A stretch of 7,903 nt of DNA, from positions 1 to 7,903 of the forward strand of contig CAZBUP010000043.1 in assembly GCA_964495145.1 (NCBI GenBank), written 5' to 3'. The translations under genes and the position numbers were made by a program. The notes beneath the pieces are model-generated. The model made no database searches, had not been told where the DNA came from, and saw nothing but the letters and a program-made list of their open reading frames with translations. This DNA is from UBA6120 sp964495145. GTDB lineage: Bacteria; Bacillota_I; Bacilli_A; RFN20; CAG-826. This document shows, piece by piece, positions 1-6,832 of this stretch. The first letter of the stretch is position 1. Each line of letters starts with the position of its first letter.

Positions 1-292
1 ATGCCGGGAATTTGATCTTCCTCGCTTGGGGGTTGGCCCGGTACAACACGATGTTCTTACCAATCAGTTGCACGATGTCGGCTTTGAGGGCCCCGGCCAA
101 ATCAAGGGCCAGTTCTTTCAAAGGGGTGATCGCGGTCTTCAGCACGTGGATTTTGATCAGTTCATGGGCGGTCAACGCTTTGTCGAATGTCGAAAGGGCT
201 TCTGGGGAAATTTCGAGCTTCCCCAGTTGATGGACATGGTCTAGTTGATGGGCTAAGCCTTTTAAATAGGCTTTTTGTTTGGGATTAAGCAT
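1..292 (-). CDS. yhbY: YhbY-family ribosome assembly RNA-binding protein (3' end cut by window edge)
   Basis: Small single-domain CRS1/YhbY (CRM) protein, called YqeI in Bacillus. The family has a KH-like fold, binds pre-50S or other ribosomal RNA and assists ribosome assembly in the cytoplasm. The visible 97 residues begin MLNPKQKAYLKGLAHQL and contain the family signatures HELIKIHVLK (residues 43-52) and, near the end, QLIGKNIVLYR. Family members are about 95-100 residues, so almost the whole protein is here. The one leftover base makes the next codon start with T, which is compatible with a stop just outside. The ATG lies 3 bases after the yqeH stop with no clear Shine-Dalgarno sequence, so translation is probably coupled to yqeH. 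Oddity: the loop usually reading GxxG (as in GSNG or GKGG) is GKLE at residues 24-27. In Bacillus, aroE separates yqeH from this gene; here the two are adjacent. Identification is firm; the end is unseen. Confidence 0.93.
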   Translation of the reverse strand, partial: MLNPKQKAYLKGLAHQLDHVHQLGKLEISPEALSTFDKALTAHELIKIHVLKTAITPLKELALDLAGALKADIVQLIGKNIVLYRANPQARKIKFPA

Positions 293-295
293 TAG

Positions 296-1423
296 TTAGA
301 TTTTCGCCGGTTGCACGTACACGGCGATTCCTTTCGGGGCCGAGACCCGGATGTCTTGTTTGTTGCCGGTGAACGTAATCCAGCCTAAGCCGACGATGCC
401 GATGTCGATTCGACCCTTGTCGATGATGTCCGCTTCAAACGCTTCAAGGTCTTGGAACGATTTGACGATCTTGGAAGTCGGGCGGATCTTGTTTTGGGAT
501 ACTAAGCTGTCGAAGGTCTTGTCGGCGTTGACGAGGGCGCTCCGCTTGATCTCGACGAGATTCGAGAAATAGCAGGTAAAGCCAGTCGGCTTTCCGGACA
601 TGAAATCGAAGCGGGCCAAGCCGCCGATGATGATGCTTTGCTTGGCCATCAATTGGAAGGTGCGCGGTTTGATTTCGGTACGCGGGACGATGCTCCGAAT
701 CACTTCGCGCTCGACTTGAGACACCAGTGAGGTGTCGAGGACAAATCCCGGCGTGTCGTAGAGGTGGCTTGACTCATCCAGCGGGATTTCGATGACGCGC
801 AAGGTGGTACCGGGGAACGGCGAGGTGGTAATCAGCATTTGGGTCGTGTTCAGGAATTGCTTGATGTAGGCGTTCACGAGCGAGGACTTGCCGCTGCTGG
901 TGGCCCCGATTACGTAGACGTTGCGGCCTTGGCGCTTGGCTTCGATTTGGGCTTTGACGGCGTCAATGTTGTATTTCTTAATCGGGCTGGCGATCACTAA
1001 ATCATCGATGGTCAAACCGGCCTTTTTGGCCCGGGACAGGACATAATCACGCAACTTGTCGTCTTTGACCGACTTCGGGAACAAGTCCCGTTTGTTGGCG
1101 ACCCCAATGATGTCGAGATCCTTGATCTTCTCGTTGACGTCCATGGAAAAGGAACTGTCGAAGGAGAATAGATCCAACACATAAACGATCAAGGCGTTTT
1201 CAAGTCGGGCCTGATCGAGTATTTTTAAAAATTCCTCGTTCACGCGCGGTTCCTTGGGCGCGATGTCTTCGCCGTAATGCTGCAATTTGAAACAGCGTTG
1301 GCACAAGACCACTTCGTGGCGCTCAAAATGTTTTTCGGGAACGTAGCCCGGCAAGGACTCGTCAATCGATTGCAGGATGACCCCGCAGCCGGGACAACGG
1401 CGGATACGACGGATTTCAGTCAT
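296..1423 (-). CDS. yqeH: YqeH, circularly permuted GTPase for 30S ribosome biogenesis
   Basis: GTPase of the YlqF/YqeH class, needed in Bacillus for correct 30S subunit maturation; cytoplasmic. The 375 residues compare with about 366 in B. subtilis. An N-terminal zinc finger has Cys10, Cys13, Cys41 and Cys44 (CPGC and CQRC). The GTPase motifs are permuted as the family requires: G4 NKRD at 110-113 comes first, then a degenerate G5 (ASP, 145-147), then the G1 P-loop GATSSGKS at 173-180, G2 PGTT at 204-207 and G3 DTPG at 223-226. The C-terminal region has the family strings KPRTFQL, GGLARFDF and GLGWITF and ends in APKGIAVYVQ. Oddity: the P-loop has SSGKS where B. subtilis has NVGKS; the Walker A pattern is still intact. 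The ATG overlaps the yqeG end by 8 bases and follows a strong GGAGG site by 7 bases. It ends TAA, 3 bases before yhbY. Confidence 0.97.
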   Translation of the reverse strand: MTEIRRIRRCPGCGVILQSIDESLPGYVPEKHFERHEVVLCQRCFKLQHYGEDIAPKEPRVNEEFLKILDQARLENALIVYVLDLFSFDSSFSMDVNEKIKDLDIIGVANKRDLFPKSVKDDKLRDYVLSRAKKAGLTIDDLVIASPIKKYNIDAVKAQIEAKRQGRNVYVIGATSSGKSSLVNAYIKQFLNTTQMLITTSPFPGTTLRVIEIPLDESSHLYDTPGFVLDTSLVSQVEREVIRSIVPRTEIKPRTFQLMAKQSIIIGGLARFDFMSGKPTGFTCYFSNLVEIKRSALVNADKTFDSLVSQNKIRPTSKIVKSFQDLEAFEADIIDKGRIDIGIVGLGWITFTGNKQDIRVSAPKGIAVYVQPAKI

Positions 1424-1943
1424 AGGCTTGCCTCCAATTCTTCAGTAGTTTGTGGCGCTTGTAATAACTTCGGAGCGGGCGATCGATCAAACGGTTGATT
1501 CTCGTCGTCCACTGATCTTCCGGGACGAGTTTTTCCGTCAAGACGACGAGGATGCCAAGGCGATGGGCAACCAGGCAATCGGTCAATAGTTGATCGCCAA
1601 TCAAAGCCGTTTCATTCAAACGGAACCGGTGTCCTTCAATAAAGTTTAGCAGTCGCCTTTTCAAAGGCTTGTGGGCGCTATTGAGGAAGGGGACACCCAA
1701 CTCCTCGGCGTAGGTGCTGACGCGCGGGCCCTTGTTGTTGGATATGATAACTATATTATAGCCGAAGCGTCGATAGGATTCGATTAAAGCGGCGGCTCGG
1801 CGGCTCGGATGCCGGTCGCGATAAGAGGACAAGGTATTGTCGAGATCAATCAAAAGGTTCTTGATGCCTATTCGAGAAAAAAAGTCGATGGGGATCTCGT
1901 ATATGGATTGGCTGTGGTAATGGGGAATGAAAGCTTTGATCAT
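1416..1943 (-). CDS. yqeG: YqeG-family HAD phosphatase (class IIIA)
   Basis: Haloacid-dehalogenase superfamily hydrolase of the YqeG family, a probable cytoplasmic phosphatase with no well-established substrate. All four HAD motifs are visible in 175 residues: motif I DLDNT at 33-37 (nucleophile Asp33, acid/base Asp35), motif II Ser68 in IISNN, motif III Lys92 in AHKP, and motif IV GDQLLTD at 116-122 with the metal-binding acidic residues. There is no cap insertion, as expected for this subclass. The ATG has a modest AAGG site 8 bases upstream (1952-1955). It is first in the minus-strand run and overlaps yqeH by 8 bases (ATGACTGA), which indicates one transcript. The pairing with yqeH and yhbY matches the Bacillus cluster, so a link to ribosome biogenesis is an inference from context. 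It ends in TGA, which argues against a code in which TGA means tryptophan. Confidence 0.95.
   Translation of the reverse strand: MIKAFIPHYHSQSIYEIPIDFFSRIGIKNLLIDLDNTLSSYRDRHPSRRAAALIESYRRFGYNIVIISNNKGPRVSTYAEELGVPFLNSAHKPLKRRLLNFIEGHRFRLNETALIGDQLLTDCLVAHRLGILVVLTEKLVPEDQWTTRINRLIDRPLRSYYKRHKLLKNWRQAYD
1431..1435 (-). promoter_or_regulatory. Ribosome binding site of yqeH
   Basis: On the minus strand GGAGG lies 7 bases before the yqeH ATG and inside the last codons of yqeG. This supports that start, and shows that yqeH can recruit its own ribosomes despite the 8-base overlap. Confidence 0.85.
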
Positions 1944-1956
1944 GGGGAATACCTTA

Positions 1957-1974
1957 ATTTTATGAGAATAAAAT
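1957..1974. repeat. A+T-only inverted repeat between divergent genes
   Basis: ATTTTAT, then GAGA, then ATAAAAT: a perfect 7-base inverted repeat with a 4-base spacer in the 77-base gap between yqeG (minus) and the small membrane gene (plus). Each arm contains TAAAAT, a 5-of-6 match to a -10 hexamer, one on each strand. It could be an operator, a pair of weak promoters, or chance in an A+T-rich stretch. I found no convincing -35 for either direction. Confidence 0.4.
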
Positions 1975-2016
1975 CGAACTTGCTATACAAAAGCCTCGAA
2001 CCATCGCTTTTTGCTT

Positions 2017-2022
2017 TATAAT
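2017..2022 (+). promoter_or_regulatory. Candidate -10 element overlapping the start of the small membrane gene
   Basis: A perfect TATAAT. A transcript from it would begin about 7 bases downstream, near position 2030, which is exactly the second in-frame ATG. There is no good -35 (the expected place reads CCTCGA) and no exact extended TGn, so the call rests on the hexamer and the fit with the gene start. Confidence 0.4.
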
Positions 2023-2338
2023 GTTGCTTATGAAAGAGACAACCAAACGATTCTTCATTGAGGAATGGGCCATCATCAAGAAGTGGGGCTTGCCCGTTTT
2101 GGGCATGACTTTAGGGGCCCTGGCGCCGGTGATCGGCTTTTGGATTGCCCTGATTGCCTATATCTACTGCTACCCGATGTGGAAAGCCGAGCCTCAAGGC
2201 CACCGTAACCTGAAAGTGTTCGCCACTTTGGGTCTGGTCCTCAGTTTTATCACCATGTTGGCCCTCATCTATTTGATTGCCACCGGTATATTAGAAGAAT
2301 CCTCGTTCAGTTTAATCGCCCATATCGTCAAAAATTGA
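2021..2338 (+). CDS. Small membrane protein of unknown function
   Basis: I do not recognise this 105-residue protein. It has a charged, probably cytoplasmic N-terminus (KETTKRFFIEEWAIIKKW), a long hydrophobic stretch at about residues 23-51 broken by a proline and rich in glycine and alanine, a polar loop with PMWKAEPQGHRNLK, and a second hydrophobic helix at about 64-89. That suggests two or three membrane segments. There is no signal-peptide cleavage site and no cysteine-rich or catalytic motif. Codons are rich in third-position G/C like the neighbouring genes, which supports real coding. ATGs at 2021 and 2030 are both possible and neither has a Shine-Dalgarno sequence. No further upstream ATG, GTG or TTG exists before the in-frame stop at 1955. 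The gene ends in TGA, overlaps the parC 3' end by 27 bases tail to tail, and is followed by a terminator-like hairpin inside parC. It stands alone between two conserved operons. Confidence 0.75.
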   Translation: MLLMKETTKRFFIEEWAIIKKWGLPVLGMTLGALAPVIGFWIALIAYIYCYPMWKAEPQGHRNLKVFATLGLVLSFITMLALIYLIATGILEESSFSLIAHIVKN

Positions 2339-4885
2339 TATTTGTTCGTAATTAGCCGACGGGTCTTCTTCAGCCGTCGTTTTCTTTTCGAGCTGATAGG
2401 TTTTCGTATCGGCATCGACCCGTTCGACGAGATCATGGTAAACGCCCAGGATATTGCCGTTTCGCGGCAGCGGGAGATTGCGCTTGGCGTATTTGTCGAT
2501 CGGCGTCGGATGGAAATCGTCGCTTTGATAATCGAGGTTCGTTTTGTCGTCGAGCACGAGTTTGGCCGTGATCATGTCGTCTTTCTTGTTCAGCTTGCGG
2601 GCATAGACCAGCTCGTGAGGTTCCGATTTGAAGGAACGGTAGACGTATTGGATCTTGCCGAGGCGCGCGGTCACGGCAATGTAGTTGTAATCGAAGATGC
2701 GCCAGTGGCCGGCATCGGTCACCATCAAGATCTTTCCCTTTTCCTCCGGTTCGTAGGCGAAGAGGCTGGCCACGCGATCGCCGCCTTTCAAAGAGGCGAT
2801 GGCCTTGATGCCGCCGGCCTTAATGCCGACCGGGGCTAATTCGTTTTCATTGAATAAGGTAGCACTGCCCTTGCGGGTAATCACCAACAAATCGCTATTG
2901 CCGGTGGCCAAAGCCACGTCGACGACTTCGTCATCACGTAGCAATCGGTAGCATCCAAGCGGGCGCGAGTACCTCAAAGCGAAGAATTCCGACAGGTTGG
3001 TGCGCTTGATCAAGCCGTTGCGGGTCACGATCACCACGTGGACGTCATCCCGGAACGAACTGACGACGAAAGCTTTCAACAGCTTTTCTTCCGGATTCAA
3101 GGTGCAGATGTAGTTGATGTGCCGCCCTTCTTCTTTCCATTTGTTGTCATACATCTCATGGACGGGCAAAAACACATAATTGCCAAAATTGGTGAACGCC
3201 AATACGTAATCAAGCGTGCTGGCGGTCGTCACCCCGAGCAAGATGTCGCTTTCCTTCATGCCGGGATAGGGGCTATCGCTGCTTTTGAAGCTTTTGAGGC
3301 TGGACCGCTTGATATAACCATCGCGGGTCAAGGCGATGATAACGTCTTCTTTAGCAATCAAGTCGCGCTTGTCGATGGTCTTGGATGGAAGCGGCTCTTC
3401 CAGGATGGTGGTTTGGCGCGGGGTTCCGTATTTGGCGGCCATTTGCTTGAGGTCGGCCATCAAGGCCCGGTCGAGTTTCTTGCGGTCGCCTAGTAGGGCT
3501 TCCAATTCATCGATGGCTTTCGTTAAGGACTCGCGTTCGTTATTCAAGATGGTGACGTCGGTGTTCGTCAATCGATACAGCTGCAAATTGACGATGGCTT
3601 CGGCTTGGGGTGTGCTGAAACCAAACAGATTGACCAAGTTCTCGATGGCATGGCCCTTGTCGCGGCTTTGCCGGATGGCGGCCACCACTTCATCTAAGAT
3701 TGAGATGGCCTTGATCAAACCGTCGACCAAATGCCTGCGGGTATTGGCTTTGGCCAAATCGAATTGGCTTAAGCGCGTCACCACGTCGACCTGGTGGGCG
3801 ATGAAGGCGTCGATATAATCCAAAAGCGTCAGCGTCTGGGGATGGCCGTTGACGATGGCCACCATGTTGGCGCTATAAGCCGTTTTCAGTTCGGTTCGGT
3901 TCATCAAGTAGGTTTTGATGATGTCGGCGTTAGCGTCTTTTCGCAAATCGATGGCGATGCGGAGACCGCGATGATCCGACTCGTCACGGACTTCCAGAAT
4001 GCCGTCGATGACCTTCTTGTAGCGGATTTCGTCGATGTCGCGGACAAGTTTCGATTTGATGACGTTATAAGGAATCTCGGTAATGATGATTTGGCTGATT
4101 TCGGGCCCATGGACCACGTCCATGCGGCTGACGATTTCGACGCGTCCGCGACCGGTCTCGTAAATATCAAGGAGACCCTGGTCGGCAATGATCGAAGCGC
4201 CAGTCGGGAAATCGGGACCCTTGACGAACTGCATCAAGTCCTTGGTCGTGGCCTTGACATGGGTCAAACGATAGATGACGGCGTCGATCACTTCGTTGAG
4301 GTTATGGGGCGGGATGTTGGTGGCCAAAGCCACGGCGATGCCGGTGGTCCCGTTGACGAGTAAGTTCGGGAACCGGGCCGGGAGCACGATCGGCTCCAGC
4401 TGCGAATCGTCGAAGGTCAACTGCATGTCGACGGTTTCTTTTTCAAGGTCGCGGGTCAGCTCTTCGGCGATTTCGGCCAAACGGGCCTCGGTATAGCGGT
4501 GGGCGGCCGGGTTGTCACCGTCGATGGACCCGTTGTTGCCTTGAAAATCGATCAAAGGAACGCGGTATTTCCACGGTTGCGACATGTGGGCTAAGGCTTC
4601 GTAGATGGAACTGTCGCCGTGAGGATGGTATTTGCCCATGACTTCGCCGACCGAAGTGGCGCATTTGCGATACGGCTTCCGGTGCAGGTTGCCGCTGTGG
4701 AACATGGCGTAAATGATCCGGCGTTGGACCGGTTTCAGCCCGTCACGCACGTCGGGAATGGCCCGGTCTTGAATCACGTATTTGGCATAGGTGGCGTAAC
4801 GGTCACCCATGACTTCTTCGAGCGATTGTTCGCTGATGATCTCGACGGGCGCCGGTTCGATGACGATTGGTTTCTTCTTAGCCAT
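2312..4885 (-). CDS. parC: ParC, DNA topoisomerase IV subunit A
   Basis: DNA-cleaving subunit of topoisomerase IV (with ParE), which unlinks daughter chromosomes and relaxes supercoils. The 857 residues show the winged-helix breakage domain with the QRDR string KYHPHGDSSIYE (85-96; Ser92 and Glu96 are the positions whose substitution gives quinolone resistance in relatives, and both are the usual residues). The catalytic Arg130-Tyr131 lie in AAHRYTEARL. The DNA-bending isoleucine is probably Ile183 in TGIAVALATNIPPHN. The coiled coil and C-gate (about 360-490) contain AIVNLQLYRLT. A C-terminal beta-pinwheel from about 500 carries repeated strands such as DGYIKR, NGLIKR and KGSATLF. No GyrA box (QRRGGKG-like) is present, which favours ParC over GyrA. 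An acidic tail (about 834-857) ends in YEQISIFDDMGD. The ATG overlaps the parE stop by 8 bases and has AAGGAG 7 bases upstream. No minus-strand terminator was seen after the TAA. Confidence 0.97.
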   Translation of the reverse strand: MAKKKPIVIEPAPVEIISEQSLEEVMGDRYATYAKYVIQDRAIPDVRDGLKPVQRRIIYAMFHSGNLHRKPYRKCATSVGEVMGKYHPHGDSSIYEALAHMSQPWKYRVPLIDFQGNNGSIDGDNPAAHRYTEARLAEIAEELTRDLEKETVDMQLTFDDSQLEPIVLPARFPNLLVNGTTGIAVALATNIPPHNLNEVIDAVIYRLTHVKATTKDLMQFVKGPDFPTGASIIADQGLLDIYETGRGRVEIVSRMDVVHGPEISQIIITEIPYNVIKSKLVRDIDEIRYKKVIDGILEVRDESDHRGLRIAIDLRKDANADIIKTYLMNRTELKTAYSANMVAIVNGHPQTLTLLDYIDAFIAHQVDVVTRLSQFDLAKANTRRHLVDGLIKAISILDEVVAAIRQSRDKGHAIENLVNLFGFSTPQAEAIVNLQLYRLTNTDVTILNNERESLTKAIDELEALLGDRKKLDRALMADLKQMAAKYGTPRQTTILEEPLPSKTIDKRDLIAKEDVIIALTRDGYIKRSSLKSFKSSDSPYPGMKESDILLGVTTASTLDYVLAFTNFGNYVFLPVHEMYDNKWKEEGRHINYICTLNPEEKLLKAFVVSSFRDDVHVVIVTRNGLIKRTNLSEFFALRYSRPLGCYRLLRDDEVVDVALATGNSDLLVITRKGSATLFNENELAPVGIKAGGIKAIASLKGGDRVASLFAYEPEEKGKILMVTDAGHWRIFDYNYIAVTARLGKIQYVYRSFKSEPHELVYARKLNKKDDMITAKLVLDDKTNLDYQSDDFHPTPIDKYAKRNLPLPRNGNILGVYHDLVERVDADTKTYQLEKKTTAEEDPSANYEQISIFDDMGD
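2357..2388 (+). terminator. Probable intrinsic terminator of the small membrane gene, inside antisense parC
   Basis: CGACGG (2357-2362) pairs perfectly with CCGTCG (2374-2379) across an 11-base loop and is followed by TTTTCTTTT (2380-2388). It starts 19 bases after the plus-strand stop. The T-rich tail is also the complement of ParC lysine codons, so chance is possible, but the stem and tail are correctly ordered. Confidence 0.55.
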
Positions 4886-6824
4886 GGGTGATCTCCTTGA
4901 TGAAGGGATCCTTCAAGGTGAAATCGACGTTTTCCTCAACCCATTTTTTACGCAATGAGGCATCTTTACCCATAAGAATCGAGACGCGGCGCTCAACCAC
5001 GAGCGGATCCTCGATGTTGATGCGGATCAACGTTCGGGTTTTCGGATCCATGGTCGTTTCTTTGAGCTGGCTGGCGTTCATTTCGCCCAAGCCTTTGAAC
5101 CGGGAGATGCGATAGGGGCTTCCAATCTTCTTCTTGAGGGTTTCCAGTTCGTCTTCATCCCAAGCGTAGCCGAACTTGGTGGCGTCGGTTTCCTTGCTTA
5201 AGCGATAAAGCGGCGGCACGGCCACGTAAATCATGCCCTTTTGAATCAGGGGGCGCATGTAATGGTAAAAGAAAGTTAAAAGCAGGGTTTGGATATGGGC
5301 CCCGTCGGTGTCGGCATCGGTCATGATGATGATTTTGCCGTATTTGGCGTCGCCGATTTCGAAATTGGCCCCGACGCCGGCGCCGATGGTGTTGATCAAA
5401 GTGGCGAACTCGGTGTTCTTCAACATTTGATCCATGGTGATGCTGTCGGTGTTCAACGGTTTCCCGCGCAGGGGCAGGATGGCTTGGTGCAGGCGGTCGC
5501 GGCCGCTTTTGGCGGTGCCGCCGGCCGAATCGCCCTCGACGATGAATAGCTCGTTCAGGCCGTATTCCTTACTTTGGGCTGGTGTGAGTTTGTCGGAGAG
5601 AATGATTTCTTGTTTGGCTTTCTTGGTGCCTCGGGCTTCTTCTTTGGCTTTGCGGGCGGCGATGCGGGCGTTTTGGGCGTCGACGCATTTCTTGATGAGG
5701 TTGATGGCGAATTCCTTGTTTTCCTCAAGATAATACGTTAATTTCGAATACATGACGTTTTGGACCACGGCCATGGCGTCAGGTGTCCCGAGCTTGCCCT
5801 TGGTCTGTCCTTCGAATTCGAGTTTCGTCTCCGGGATCTTCAATGAGATGATGGCCGTCAAGCCCTCGCGGATGTCGTTACCATCGAGTTTGGTCTTGCT
5901 GCGTAGCAAGCCATTGCCTTCGGCATAATCGTTGACGGCGCGCGTGAGCCCGGCCCTAAAGCCGTTTTCGTGCGTACCGCCGTCTTTGGTTCGGAGGTTG
6001 TTGACATACGATAAAATATTCTCGTTATAGTCCTTATAGGCATATTGGAAGGCGATTTCGACCTTGATGTCGTTGCTGTTGTCTTCAAAGACGATGACCG
6101 AATTGAGGGTTTCCTTCTCGGCGTTGAGTATTTGAATGTACTCTTTCAATCCTTCTTCATAATAAAATTGCTGTTCGAGATTTTGCCGTTCGTCTTTGAC
6201 GACGAAGCGGACTTTCTTCAACAGGAAAGCCGATTCTTGGATGTGGTTGCAGATGGTATCCCATTTGAATTCGACCGTAGTGAATACTTTTGGATCCGGT
6301 TTGAATTTGACCAGGGTGCCGTGGCGAGTCGATTTGCCGATCACTTCCAAATCGACGGTTTTGTGGCCGCCGTTTTCAAAACGCATGTGGAAGATAGATC
6401 CATCCCGGTAAACGGTGACGTCGAGGTATTCCGACAAAGCGTTGGTGACGCTGGCGCCGACGCCATGGAGACCGCCGGCCGAGACGTATGATTTGTCGGA
6501 AAATTTGCCGCCGCTATGAAGCGTGGTGAAAATCAATTCAAGGGCGCTGACTTTGGCCGTCTTGTGAATGCCGGTCGGGATGCCGCGGCCTTCGTCTTGG
6601 ACCGAAATCGATCCATCTTTATGGATGATGACGGTAATCAGGTCGCCGAAACCCGACATCGCTTCGTCGATGGCGTTGTCGATGACTTCCCAAACCAGGT
6701 GATGCAAGCCGGTGGCATTGGTGGAACCGATGTACATGGCTGGGCGCTTACGGACGCCCAAAAGGCCTTCCAAGACGTCGATGCTGTCTTCGTTGTAGGT
6801 GTTTTTCTTGATGTCTGCGGTCAA
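4878..6824 (-). CDS. parE: ParE, DNA topoisomerase IV subunit B
   Basis: ATPase subunit of topoisomerase IV; it dimerises on ATP binding to capture the transported DNA segment and works with ParC. In 648 residues the GHKL ATPase domain has Glu46 (catalytic) and Asn50 in WEVIDNAIDE, DEGRG at 77-81 and the glycine lid GGLHGVGAS at 117-125. The transducer has the QTK loop at 340-342, and the Toprim domain has EGDSAGG at 430-436 (Glu430) and DADTDG at 503-508. KGLGEMN is at 577-583. The length and the ending ILMGKDASLRKKWVEENVDF fit Firmicute ParE, and the immediate parC neighbour settles ParE over GyrB. Residue 29 is alanine in RKRPAMYIGST, where glycine is usual. The start is TTG at 6822-6824, with GGAG 8 bases upstream. 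No other start codon lies between it and the in-frame stop at 6849-6851. It ends in TAA inside the first codons of parC. Confidence 0.97.
   Translation of the reverse strand: MTADIKKNTYNEDSIDVLEGLLGVRKRPAMYIGSTNATGLHHLVWEVIDNAIDEAMSGFGDLITVIIHKDGSISVQDEGRGIPTGIHKTAKVSALELIFTTLHSGGKFSDKSYVSAGGLHGVGASVTNALSEYLDVTVYRDGSIFHMRFENGGHKTVDLEVIGKSTRHGTLVKFKPDPKVFTTVEFKWDTICNHIQESAFLLKKVRFVVKDERQNLEQQFYYEEGLKEYIQILNAEKETLNSVIVFEDNSNDIKVEIAFQYAYKDYNENILSYVNNLRTKDGGTHENGFRAGLTRAVNDYAEGNGLLRSKTKLDGNDIREGLTAIISLKIPETKLEFEGQTKGKLGTPDAMAVVQNVMYSKLTYYLEENKEFAINLIKKCVDAQNARIAARKAKEEARGTKKAKQEIILSDKLTPAQSKEYGLNELFIVEGDSAGGTAKSGRDRLHQAILPLRGKPLNTDSITMDQMLKNTEFATLINTIGAGVGANFEIGDAKYGKIIIMTDADTDGAHIQTLLLTFFYHYMRPLIQKGMIYVAVPPLYRLSKETDATKFGYAWDEDELETLKKKIGSPYRISRFKGLGEMNASQLKETTMDPKTRTLIRINIEDPLVVERRVSILMGKDASLRKKWVEENVDFTLKDPFIKEITHG
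4893..4898 (-). promoter_or_regulatory. Ribosome binding site of parC
   Basis: Minus-strand AAGGAG lies 7 bases before the parC ATG, inside the last codons of parE. It fixes the parC start and allows independent initiation as well as coupling with parE. Confidence 0.88.
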
Positions 6825-6832
6825 AATATTGT

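Noticed and set aside
2213..2229. Inverted repeat AAAGTG-5 bases-CACTTT inside the small membrane gene, considered as a parC terminator
   Set aside because: It has no T-run on the minus strand after the stem, lies within codons and is about 85 bases past the parC stop.
3794..4363. A 189-codon open frame on the plus strand opposite parC, with several others (2342-2839, 3038-3493, 3336-3818)
   Set aside because: They lie fully antisense to a well-supported parC, have no family resemblance or ribosome binding sites, and are expected from G/C-rich third codon positions.
6045..6491. A 148-codon open frame on the plus strand opposite parE
   Set aside because: It is antisense to conserved parE motifs, with low-complexity content rich in valine, phenylalanine and aspartate typical of shadow frames.
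4878..6824. Alternative reading of the topoisomerase pair as gyrB-gyrA
   Set aside because: The A subunit lacks a GyrA box, the B subunit ends like Firmicute ParE, and the divergent plsY neighbour is the parE context known from Bacillus.
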